Source: Acidobacteriota bacterium (GTDB lineage Bacteria > Actinomycetota > Acidimicrobiia > Acidimicrobiales > Palsa-688). Taken from it: 45,615 nucleotides of DNA. Of the stretch, positions 7,749 to 14,584 are shown piece by piece; the first letter of the stretch is position 1, and each line of letters starts with the position of its first letter. The position numbers were made by a program, and so were the translations under genes. Under the pieces are notes generated by a model, which was not told where the DNA came from, did no database searches, and saw nothing but the letters and a program-made list of their open reading frames with translations. The stretch covers positions 1 to 45,615 of the forward strand of contig JAGWSF010000005.1 of the NCBI GenBank assembly GCA_028876385.1, given 5' to 3'.

Positions 7749-8777
7749 GTGGCCGGAGCGGTCCGTCGGGTAGAGGTCGAGGCGGCCGGTCGGACCATCG
7801 AGATCACCAGCCCGGAGAAGGTCTTCTTCCCTGACGGGAACCACACCAAGCTGGACCTGGTCCGCTACTACCAGTCCGTCGAGGCGCCCCTGATGGACGC
7901 CATGGGAGGGCGACCGGTACTGATGCAGCGGTTCCCCAACGGCGCCGGGGGGAGCTCGTTCTTCCAGAAGCGGGTACCCGACAGCCACCCCGAGTGGTTG
8001 CAGACCACCGTCGTTTCGACACCCAACGGGACCACGTCCAACGCCCTCGTGGCCGCCGACCTGGCCCATGTGCTGTGGGCCGTCAACCTGGGGTGCCTCG
8101 GCTTCCACGTCTGGCCCACCCGGGCCTCCGACCCCGACCACGCCGACGAGTTGCGCATCGATCTGGACCCGTCGCCGGGGGTCGAGTTCGACATGCTCCG
8201 CGACGCCGCCCGGGAGACCGATCTCCTGCTGCGCTCGGTGGGTTTGGTGGGCTGGCCCAAGACGACCGGCAACCGCGGCATCCATGTCTACGTGCGCCTG
8301 GAGCCTCGGTGGGGATCGATCGAAGTTCGCGCCGCGGCGGTCGCCGTGGCCCGCGAGCTCGAGCGGCGCCGGCCCGATCTGATCACCTCGGCGTGGTGGA
8401 AGGAGGAGCGGGGAGCCCGGGTGTTCGTCGACTTCAACCAGAACGCCCCCCACAAAACGGTCTTCGGAGCCTGGTCCGTCCGGGCCCGGGCTGCCGGTCA
8501 GGTGTCGACCCCGTTTGCCTGGGAAGAGCTGCCGACGATCGCCCCCGACGAGCTCACCCTGGTCACCGTTCCGGCCCGTGTCGCCGCCGACGGTGACCCC
8601 TGGGAGGCAAGCCGCCCCCAGTCGCTGGAACCGCTACTCGAGATGTCGCGTCGCGACCTGGCGTCGGGACTGACCGATGCTCCCTGGCCTCCCGTGTACC
8701 CCAAGATGCCCGGAGAACCGCCCCGGGTGTCACCCAGTCGGGCCCGCAAGCCGCCGGCCGACCCGCCGCCCGGCTGA
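7749..8777 (+). CDS. ligD: LigD-type primase/polymerase domain protein (PolDom)
   Basis: This is a stand-alone archaeo-eukaryotic primase-like polymerase domain of LigD, used in non-homologous end joining to fill or extend DNA ends, often with ribonucleotides. The start region (SPEKVFFPDG), the catalytic metal-binding pair Asp138/Asp140 in RIDLDPSPG, the KTTGNRGIHVYVRL motif with the nucleotide-binding His, and FVDFNQNAPHKTV are all intact. At 342 residues it lacks the ligase and phosphoesterase domains, so end joining would need a separate ligase and Ku, neither of which is in the window. The last 25 residues are Pro/Arg-rich. The GTG start lies eight bases after doxX. Confidence 0.93.
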   Translation: MAGAVRRVEVEAAGRTIEITSPEKVFFPDGNHTKLDLVRYYQSVEAPLMDAMGGRPVLMQRFPNGAGGSSFFQKRVPDSHPEWLQTTVVSTPNGTTSNALVAADLAHVLWAVNLGCLGFHVWPTRASDPDHADELRIDLDPSPGVEFDMLRDAARETDLLLRSVGLVGWPKTTGNRGIHVYVRLEPRWGSIEVRAAAVAVARELERRRPDLITSAWWKEERGARVFVDFNQNAPHKTVFGAWSVRARAAGQVSTPFAWEELPTIAPDELTLVTVPARVAADGDPWEASRPQSLEPLLEMSRRDLASGLTDAPWPPVYPKMPGEPPRVSPSRARKPPADPPPG

Positions 8778-8796
8778 CCCCACCAGCCCCGGACGG

Positions 8797-10521
8797 TCAG
8801 GCGACCCCCGAGGTCGCTCCGCCCGTCTCGGACCTTCGGCGCAACATCGGATCGGAGTACCACGGACGCAGCCTGACCCGAACCGGCGGGAGGTGACCGT
8901 AGACCAGCACACCGTGGCCCGGGGTCACGCGGCGCAGTTCGTCAGTAGGCGCCAGGCGGCGAATCCGGGTCGAGTCGGACCGGCTGGCCGCGCCGGACCT
9001 CATGTCCCGGGTGAAGGAGGTCTCGCGCACCGATTGCTCACCGGCCAGGCCCGAGAGCAGATCCAGGGTCTGCAGGTCGCCCACCCCACTCAAGAGCAGC
9101 TTGGCCCGGTGATTGTTGGCGATGGTCCGCGACCGCTCGGGCCCGTAGCGGGCCGTCAGCTGTGACAGGTCCTGGCAGACCGTAACCAACTGGATGCCGA
9201 GACCGGCGGCGGTCGAGGCCAGAGTGTCGAGGTCCCGCACCGGGGCGATGTTGGCGGCCTCGTCGAGCACCAGCAGCAGGGGCGGGTCGAGCGGGGCACC
9301 CCGGCGGCCGACCTCGGTGACGGCGGCGGCGATGACGGTGGACACGAGGGATGCGAACAGCCCCTGGACCCGGGCCTGCTCGTGGGAGGGACCGCAGAGG
9401 AAGAGGGTGCCGCACCTCTCCAGCAGGGCGGCCACATCGACGTCGGTGGCCGCCGTGGAACGAGCCACGAGAGGATCGGAGAAGGGCGAGAGGACCGTCT
9501 CCAAGGTGGTGGTCACCGAACTGCGGATGCGCTCGTCACGACCGTGGCAGGCCTGGAGGGCGACCGCCGCCTCGGCCTCCCCGCTCAGGTGCAGCAAGGT
9601 GCCGGGCTCGTCGAAGTTCTCGGTATCGGTCCAACGGACCACGTCGGCCATGGTCAGGGCGCCTCGTTCGGCGGCGAGGAGCAAGGGGGCCAGCTGCTTG
9701 GCCGCCGCGCTGTACCAGAAGGCGGCGTCGGCCATGCCACTACGCCCCGGCGTGGACTCGACCAGCCAGGAGGCCATCTTCTGGGCCTGCGACCAGGAGC
9801 CGCACGCCGACAGGGGAGACCAGCGCGAACGCCACGGCCCCTCCGTCGCGCTGCTCACCGTCGGGTCGAACAGCCAGCACGGGCCACCCCGGGATCGCCA
9901 CCCGCTCGTGGCTCGGGCCAGGTCGTCCTTGACCGAAGTGGCGACCACCGGACCGGACCACTCGAGGATGGCCGGCACGGCCAGGCCGGTGGTCTTGCCC
10001 GACTGGGTGGGGCCTATGACCAGTAGCGAATGGCGGGACTCGGTGGCCACCAGGCCCCGCCGGCCGGCTGGTCGGCCGATCACCACTCGGCCCCGGGTTC
10101 GCCCGGTGCGCACCCGTACCGGCCGCAGGTCGGCCCGCTTCGCCCAACGGGCGCCCACCGTCCCGGCGTCGCCGGGACGGCCCACCGCCCGGGCCACCAC
10201 CACGGCCACGATCACCAGGCCGGCTCCGACGGCCGCCCCGATGGGATAGAAGACCCACGCCGAGCTCCCCCTGGGGGCGGGGCCGGACGAGCCGCGCACC
10301 CAGGCCCGCAGCGGCCGTCCGGCGTCGGCACCGAAACGGAAGGCCGCCGCCCAGGCCCCCCGTAGGGGGTAGTCGGGCCAGCGTCCGGTGCTGACCCACG
10401 CGGCCAGACTGGAGGCCGCCCAGAACCAGGCTCCGAGCACCGCGGCCACACCGAGAGCGCCGAGGAGCAGCGTCTCCGAGGGCGAGCCGGCCCGGGGTCC
10501 ACGGGTGCGGTCGGGGGTCAA
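8797..10521 (-). CDS. VirD4/TraG-type conjugation coupling protein
   Basis: Hexameric inner-membrane ATPase that links the relaxosome to the secretion channel. The protein has 574 residues, with two N-terminal membrane segments (about 17-44 and 90-112), Walker A GPTQSGKT (170-177) and Walker B LLLVLDEAANI (about 415-425). The TraM-recognition-like C-terminal region includes GIQLVTVCQDLSQL. TTG at 10521 is the likely start; a GAGAGG stretch lies about seven bases upstream. That TTG overlaps a TGA closing an upstream minus-strand coding-like stretch (TTGA), the same coupling seen elsewhere in this operon, so another gene once ended here. The recombinase island now separates it from the rest of the conjugation operon. 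Confidence 0.92.
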   Translation of the reverse strand: MTPDRTRGPRAGSPSETLLLGALGVAAVLGAWFWAASSLAAWVSTGRWPDYPLRGAWAAAFRFGADAGRPLRAWVRGSSGPAPRGSSAWVFYPIGAAVGAGLVIVAVVVARAVGRPGDAGTVGARWAKRADLRPVRVRTGRTRGRVVIGRPAGRRGLVATESRHSLLVIGPTQSGKTTGLAVPAILEWSGPVVATSVKDDLARATSGWRSRGGPCWLFDPTVSSATEGPWRSRWSPLSACGSWSQAQKMASWLVESTPGRSGMADAAFWYSAAAKQLAPLLLAAERGALTMADVVRWTDTENFDEPGTLLHLSGEAEAAVALQACHGRDERIRSSVTTTLETVLSPFSDPLVARSTAATDVDVAALLERCGTLFLCGPSHEQARVQGLFASLVSTVIAAAVTEVGRRGAPLDPPLLLVLDEAANIAPVRDLDTLASTAAGLGIQLVTVCQDLSQLTARYGPERSRTIANNHRAKLLLSGVGDLQTLDLLSGLAGEQSVRETSFTRDMRSGAASRSDSTRIRRLAPTDELRRVTPGHGVLVYGHLPPVRVRLRPWYSDPMLRRRSETGGATSGVA

Positions 10522-10660
10522 CCGGTGGTCCTCTCGGGTTCGGCGTGGCCCGGCGCCGATCCGGCCGCGTCAATCTCTATGCACTCGGGTTCCTCCTTGA
10601 GTGCGGGGGTGGATTGAGGGGGTAGCCCAGCCGGGGGCGGGTTCTTGGCCGGGTGCGGAT
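10522..10660 (-). other. Residual coding-like stretch upstream of the VirD4 gene
   Basis: There is no complete gene here. Read on the minus strand in the frame that ends with the TGA at 10518-10520, about 22 codons (ECIEIDAAGSAPGHAEPERTTG) have codon use like the neighbouring conjugation genes and end in a TTGA overlap with the VirD4 start. AAGGAGG occurs just upstream (near 10590). I read this as the possible 3' remnant of a gene, or of the original VirB4 end, cut off when the recombinase island inserted. Confidence 0.35.
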
Positions 10661-10720
10661 CTATTGACGGATGGTCGGGATTCCTGACGGTTTGTCGGTA
10701 TAGTCGACGGATGGTCGCGT
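10661..10720 (+). repeat. Three tandem 20-bp imperfect direct repeats before the recombinase gene
   Basis: Units 10661-10680, 10681-10700 and 10701-10720 align exactly at a period of 20 bases. Each contains GACGG followed by a TTGTCGG- or TGGTCG-like block (tgacggatggtcgg, tgacggtttgtcgg, cgacggatggtcgc). The array ends 19 bases before the recombinase start at 10740. Iterated sites in front of a tyrosine recombinase are commonly recombinase or HTH-protein binding sites, or the element end itself. Confidence 0.7.
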
Positions 10721-10739
10721 TGAGTGAACTGGTTGGCCG

Positions 10740-11819
10740 TTGAGTCTGGCCGCTGTCCGCAACATCGGCTCTCCTCGTGCTCTGCGCAGCGATCAGGAGG
10801 TCGAGGATTTCGAGCAGGAGATCGTCGACCAGTACGCGTTGGCGATGGCGGCCGCGGGGCTCAGCGACGGGCATGTGGGCCACACCCGTTCGGTGATCAT
10901 CGAGTTCGCTCGTTCGCTGGGCCGGCCGTTGTGGTCGGCGACATGTGACGATGCGGATCGGTTCTTGGCCGATCAGCGTCGGGCCGGGCGCAGCGTGTCC
11001 ACCCGGGCGGGTAAGGCGGGGGCGTTGGCGTTGTTCTTCGAGTTCGTGATCAGCAGGTATCAGGGCGACGTTCATGCTCTGACCGGGTTCGTGGTCGAGC
11101 AGCCGATCGACGAGTTCAACCGGCAGTCGGGGGCGTCGTTGGGCAAGGTGCGGGTGCCTCCTTCGGATGTCGAGGTGGATGAGCTGTTCGCCAAGTGGCG
11201 TGGGTCGGTCCTGGAGGCCCGCAAGTACCTGCCCGCCGCCCGGGACTATTGCGCGGCGTCGCTGTGGCGGCGGCTGGGGTTGCGGATGAACGAGACGGTG
11301 ATGCTCGATATCCGTGACTGGCGGCCGGATCTGGGTGGGTTCGGCAAGTTGCATGTCCGTCATGGCAAAGGGAGTCGGGGCCGCGGCCCGAAAGGCCGTC
11401 TGGTCCCGGCGATCAACGGCGCCGACCGGCTGATGGATTGGTGGCTGGCCGAGGTCCGTCATCGCTTCGGGGATGACTGGTCCGACCCTGACGCGCCGCT
11501 GCTGCCCAGCGAGCGGCATGACCCCGATCTGGAGCGGTGCCGGCGGGTGGGCGGCGACGCGTTGCGCCAGGGGCTGTGCGTGGCCACCGCGGCGTGGTTG
11601 CCGGGATGGTCGGGGCGGCTGAGCCCTCATGTGCTGCGCCACTTCTGTGCTTCGTCTCTGTATGGGGCCGGGATGGACCTCAAGGCCTTGCAGGAGCTTC
11701 TGGGCCATCAGTGGCTGGCCACCACGTCCGGATATATCCACGTCCGCGACGACCACATCGAGCAGGCGTGGACGGCCGCCAATCGGCGCCTGGAAACCCG
11801 CTTCGCAGAAGGAGGCTGA
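10740..11819 (+). CDS. Tyrosine recombinase/integrase (TnpA-like)
   Basis: Site-specific DNA strand exchange enzyme of 359 residues. It has an N-terminal SAM-like core-binding domain (about 25-115) and a catalytic domain with the full active set: Arg182 (LGLRMNE), Lys210 (RHGKGSRG), His297 and Arg300 (PHVLRHF), His323 (LLGHQ) and nucleophile Tyr332 (SGYIHV). Start is GTG or TTG near 10738-10740. Many codons end in T or G (for example ttg, gat, cgt), unlike the C-rich flanking genes, which points to transfer. AGAAGGAGG just before its stop serves the next gene, so the trio is one operon. Length and gene order recall TnpA of Tn554 (361 residues). Confidence 0.93.
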   Translation: MSLAAVRNIGSPRALRSDQEVEDFEQEIVDQYALAMAAAGLSDGHVGHTRSVIIEFARSLGRPLWSATCDDADRFLADQRRAGRSVSTRAGKAGALALFFEFVISRYQGDVHALTGFVVEQPIDEFNRQSGASLGKVRVPPSDVEVDELFAKWRGSVLEARKYLPAARDYCAASLWRRLGLRMNETVMLDIRDWRPDLGGFGKLHVRHGKGSRGRGPKGRLVPAINGADRLMDWWLAEVRHRFGDDWSDPDAPLLPSERHDPDLERCRRVGGDALRQGLCVATAAWLPGWSGRLSPHVLRHFCASSLYGAGMDLKALQELLGHQWLATTSGYIHVRDDHIEQAWTAANRRLETRFAEGG

Positions 11820-11823
11820 GCTC

Positions 11824-12147
11824 GTGCAATGGAATCTGCGGTTGAAGGCCGCCGAGCGCGGAATATGGAAGTCGGCCGAGATGCGCCGGCGTCTGGCCGA
11901 TGCCGGGCTGGAGCTGTCGGCCGGGAAGATGTCGGCTCTTTGGGCTGGGACGCCGACCACGATCCGCCTCGATGACCTCGACGTCATCTGCGCCGTGCTG
12001 GAATGCGACCCGGCCGCGCTGCTGATCCGCGAACCCGAGAAGGTCGCGGCCCGACGACCCCGACGCCCGGAGACGGCCACCTCAGAGGGGGCCTCTCCGC
12101 GGGTGGCACCGCGGTTCGGTAGACCCAAGTCCGAACCGCCGTTGTGA
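11824..12147 (+). CDS. Small Cro/C1-type helix-turn-helix protein of the recombinase trio
   Basis: The protein has 107 residues from GTG 11824, with a strong AAGGAGG site (11809-11815) nine bases upstream. Residues about 15-65 form an XRE-like HTH (MRRRLADAGLELSAGKMSALW ... LDDLDVICAVLECDPAALL), the pattern of phage-type repressors. The C-terminal 35 residues are basic and Pro/Ser-rich. It lies between two recombinase-like genes and overlaps the next by GTGA, so it is probably an accessory DNA-binding factor or autoregulator of the element. Its position recalls the small TnpC of Tn554, though homology cannot be judged here. Confidence 0.8.
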   Translation: MQWNLRLKAAERGIWKSAEMRRRLADAGLELSAGKMSALWAGTPTTIRLDDLDVICAVLECDPAALLIREPEKVAARRPRRPETATSEGASPRVAPRFGRPKSEPPL

Positions 12148-13847
12148 CCCGCCCGCCGGCGCGCTGCAACGCGTGTCAGGCCCGCCGGGTGGCTTGGGTT
12201 CGACCGCGGGTCGATTTCTGTTACGAGTGCCTGCCGGGCGGGCCGTTCACCCCGCCCGCCTGCCGCAAATGCGCCTCCGCGGACCGTTACTTCAGCGAGG
12301 GACTGTGCGATCGGTGCCATCCCGGCGCGCCGCTGCACCTGGGCGCCTGTCGGGACTGCCTGGCTTGGGGGGTGTATCGAGGGAACAGCTGGCGGTGCTC
12401 CAGCTGCCGGTGGTGGTGCACTCACTACCCGCTGGGCGACTGCCAATACCGTGGCCGACACACCCGTGTCGGGGTGCAGCAGGCGTGCTGGCTGTGCCTC
12501 GAACAGGCCCGCAGCGTCCAAGAACCGGGCCGGGCTATCGACCTTCCGGGCGCAAACCGTTATGGCCAGCAGCTCTTCTTCGCCAATATGCGCTTCGGGC
12601 GGTCCCGCACGCCCCGGCTCAGACCTGAGGGGCGACGGTCCCGACGGCCACCAACTCGGTTCCGTCCGCTCGCCTGGCGCCAGGAGTCGTTGTTCCACAT
12701 GGACCCCGACCCGGCGGTGGTGCTTGAACGGGCTTTCGACGCCGACAGCGATCTGATCCGTCATTGCTCGGTGGTGGTACGTGAGCACGCCGCTAAGCAC
12801 GGATGGTCCCGCCGCCAGACCAACGATGTCATCCGATCTCTGCCGCTCCTGCAGGTCCTCCAAGACACGCCGGGGGCGAAGATCCGCGCCACCGACGTGA
12901 TGCAGTTGCCCCGCTATGGCGGCAACATCGCCTCCACCATCGATGTCCTCGCGGCGGCCGACATGCTCATCGACGACCGGATCTCTCACGTCGAGCGTTA
13001 CTTCGCGGCCAAGACCGCCCACCTGCCCGAACCGATGAAAGCCCAATTGGAGATCTGGCTCGAGGTCATGCTCGACGGGAGCAGCACTGCACCCCGACAA
13101 CGCTCCCGCGACCCCCAGACGGCTCGCATCCACATCATGGGGATCGCCCCGATCATCGAGTCGTGGGCCGCCGCCGGCCACCAATCCCTGGCCGAGATCA
13201 CCCCCGCACAGGTGCGAGCGGCGCTGCCCCCCAGCGGTTCCAGACGCAACTGGGCCGAGTACGGACTGCGGTCGCTGTTCAAGGTGCTCAAGGCCCGCAA
13301 ACTGATCTTCACCAACCCCACCCGGGGCATGCCCATCACGGCCGTGAACGCCACCGTGCCCTTGCCCCTCGACACCGCCGCCGTCCGCCAGGCCCTGGAC
13401 TGTCCCGACCCCGCCGTAGCGTTCGCGGTCGCCCTGGTCGCCTTCCACGCCCTCACGGCCCAACAGCTCGTCCGGCTCCAACTCACCGACATCGTCGACG
13501 GACGCCTTCACCTCGACGGCCGGGACATCCCCTTGGCCGGCCCGGTACGCGTACGCCTCGGCGCCTGGCTCGATCATCGCAACCGGACCTGGCCGGCCAG
13601 CATCAACCCCCACCTGTTCGTCGGCCGGGTGAGCGCCCCACGGCTCGTCCCGGTCGGCAAGCAATTCCCGTGGAAAGGAACAGGGCTGCGCCCCCAAGCC
13701 CTCAGAGAGGACCGCATCCTCGCCGAGATCCACGCCACCGGAGGCGACGTGCGACGTATCTGCGACCTGTTCGGCATCACCATCGGAACCGCCATGCGCT
13801 ACGCCACCACCCTCGGACATCCCGACCTCGCCCACCGGACCGAATAG
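12144..13847 (+). CDS. Cysteine-rich zinc-finger protein with a degenerate tyrosine-recombinase domain
   Basis: The protein has 567 residues from a GTG overlapping the previous stop. The first 130 residues hold at least seven C-x2-C pairs (8/11, 26/29, 40/43, 55/58, 69/72, 85/88 and a later CWLC), so several zinc ribbons are expected. Residues about 330-400 look like a SAM-like core-binding domain. From about 410 the pattern follows the catalytic domain of tyrosine recombinases, but key residues are altered. The usual GLR position reads ALT (Thr438), H-x-x-R reads Q-x-x-R (Gln518, Arg521), and only Tyr553 (AMRYAT) remains plausible. It is probably a DNA-binding partner, not an active enzyme. 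A comparable large second recombinase exists in Tn554 (TnpB). Confidence 0.75.
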   Translation: MTRPPARCNACQARRVAWVRPRVDFCYECLPGGPFTPPACRKCASADRYFSEGLCDRCHPGAPLHLGACRDCLAWGVYRGNSWRCSSCRWWCTHYPLGDCQYRGRHTRVGVQQACWLCLEQARSVQEPGRAIDLPGANRYGQQLFFANMRFGRSRTPRLRPEGRRSRRPPTRFRPLAWRQESLFHMDPDPAVVLERAFDADSDLIRHCSVVVREHAAKHGWSRRQTNDVIRSLPLLQVLQDTPGAKIRATDVMQLPRYGGNIASTIDVLAAADMLIDDRISHVERYFAAKTAHLPEPMKAQLEIWLEVMLDGSSTAPRQRSRDPQTARIHIMGIAPIIESWAAAGHQSLAEITPAQVRAALPPSGSRRNWAEYGLRSLFKVLKARKLIFTNPTRGMPITAVNATVPLPLDTAAVRQALDCPDPAVAFAVALVAFHALTAQQLVRLQLTDIVDGRLHLDGRDIPLAGPVRVRLGAWLDHRNRTWPASINPHLFVGRVSAPRLVPVGKQFPWKGTGLRPQALREDRILAEIHATGGDVRRICDLFGITIGTAMRYATTLGHPDLAHRTE

Positions 13848-13848
13848 C

Positions 13849-13872
13849 ACCTGTCCATTGACCTGGACAGGT
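13849..13872. promoter_or_regulatory. Perfect inverted repeat upstream of hicAB
   Basis: ACCTGTCC (13849-13856) and GGACAGGT (13865-13872) form perfect 8-base arms around an 8-base spacer. The repeat starts right after the stop of the cysteine-rich protein gene. It could be a HicB operator or a terminator of the trio; there is no T-run, which favours an operator. Confidence 0.5.
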
Positions 13873-13876
13873 ATCC

Positions 13877-13892
13877 GTCTAGGACAGTAGAC
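13877..13892. promoter_or_regulatory. Second small inverted repeat before hicA, sharing GGACAG
   Basis: GTCTA (13877-13881) and TAGAC (13888-13892) flank GGACAG, the same hexamer that forms the core of the neighbouring palindrome arm. The site lies 6 bases before the hicA GTG at 13899. Two related sites in front of a toxin-antitoxin operon fit autoregulation by HicB. Confidence 0.4.
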
Positions 13893-13898
13893 TGCAGG

Positions 13899-14098
13899 GT
13901 GACCGCCCGGGAGCTGATCCGCCAGCTTCGACAACGAGGCTGCGACTCGGTGCGACAAAAAGGAGCCCACCAAATCTGGCGCTGCGGTAAATGCCAGACC
14001 GTCATCCCCATCACACCGGAGACCTGCCCCCAGGCACGCTCCGGTCGATCGAACGCGACCTGGAGCCGTGCCTGGGCCCGCAATGGCTCACCAAATGA
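13899..14098 (+). pseudogene. hicA: HicA toxin (mRNA interferase), single-base frameshift
   Basis: HicA is a small double-stranded-RNA-binding-fold ribonuclease that cleaves mRNA. The first 38 codons read as HicA (TARELIRQLRQRGCD, then VRQKGAHQIWRCGKCQTVIPI), including the active-site His in GAHQ. At about 14012 one C seems missing. Adding it restores I-P-I-H-T-G-D-L-P-P-G-T-L-R and then SIERDLEPCLGPQWLTK with a stop at 14096-14098, giving a normal 66-residue HicA. As written, the frame runs on for 160 residues into hicB in the wrong frame. Either the toxin is inactivated or this is a sequencing error; the intact downstream part argues for a recent event. Confidence 0.82.
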
Positions 14099-14535
14099 CA
14101 GACGACACCGACACGACGGAGGAGACCGTGAAGACCTACACCGCCCGCTTGGAGAAAGAAGCCGACGGCCGCTGGTCGGTCGAGCTCGAGGAAGAACCAC
14201 GCGTTCACACCTGGGGCAAGACCATCGACCAAGCGCTCAACCGGATGCGCGAGGCAGCAGCCTTGTGGTTCCAGACCGACGAGGCCTCCATCGACCTCGT
14301 CCCCCGCCCAGTACTGCCCAAGGCCACCGGAAGAACCGTCGAACAAGCCCGCAAGGCCCGAGAACAGGCCCGCAACGCTGACCGCCTGGCCATCGAACAG
14401 ACCCGCAAAGCAGCCGCCGCTCTCACCAGCCGCGGGATCAGCATGCGCGACGCAGCAGCCATCCTCGGCATCTCCCATCAGCGCGTCCACCAGCTCCTCA
14501 CGCCCGACACCGCGCCGAGCCGCGAGGCCGGCTGA
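14095..14535 (+). CDS. hicB: HicB family antitoxin with C-terminal HTH
   Basis: Antitoxin of 146 residues. The N-terminal half (about 13-60: TYTARLEKEADGRWSVELEE, then VHTWGKTIDQALNRM) has the HicB partial RNase-H-like fold that masks HicA. The C-terminal half has an alanine-rich helix and an HTH (about 107-133: ISMRDAAAILGISHQRVHQLL) for operator binding. ATG 14095 is chosen because it overlaps the restored hicA stop as ATGA, the classic toxin-antitoxin coupling; a start at 14068 would lie inside hicA. The gene is intact even though the toxin is not. Confidence 0.88.
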   Translation: MTDDTDTTEETVKTYTARLEKEADGRWSVELEEEPRVHTWGKTIDQALNRMREAAALWFQTDEASIDLVPRPVLPKATGRTVEQARKAREQARNADRLAIEQTRKAAAALTSRGISMRDAAAILGISHQRVHQLLTPDTAPSREAG

Positions 14536-14584
14536 CACCCAGTTCCCCCAACCCCCGCCACCAAGTAGGCTCAACACCAGGCGC

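Noticed and set aside
10518..13973. Minus-strand open frame of 1151 codons across the recombinase island
   Set aside because: It runs antisense to three genes with strong motifs, and its predicted sequence is Arg/Pro/Gly-rich without domains. Long antisense frames are common at this GC content. Only its last ~22 codons may be genuine relic coding sequence.
14099..14381. Continuation of the hicA reading frame into hicB
   Set aside because: The sequence after the frameshift has no HicA pattern, whereas the other frame restores a complete HicA end.
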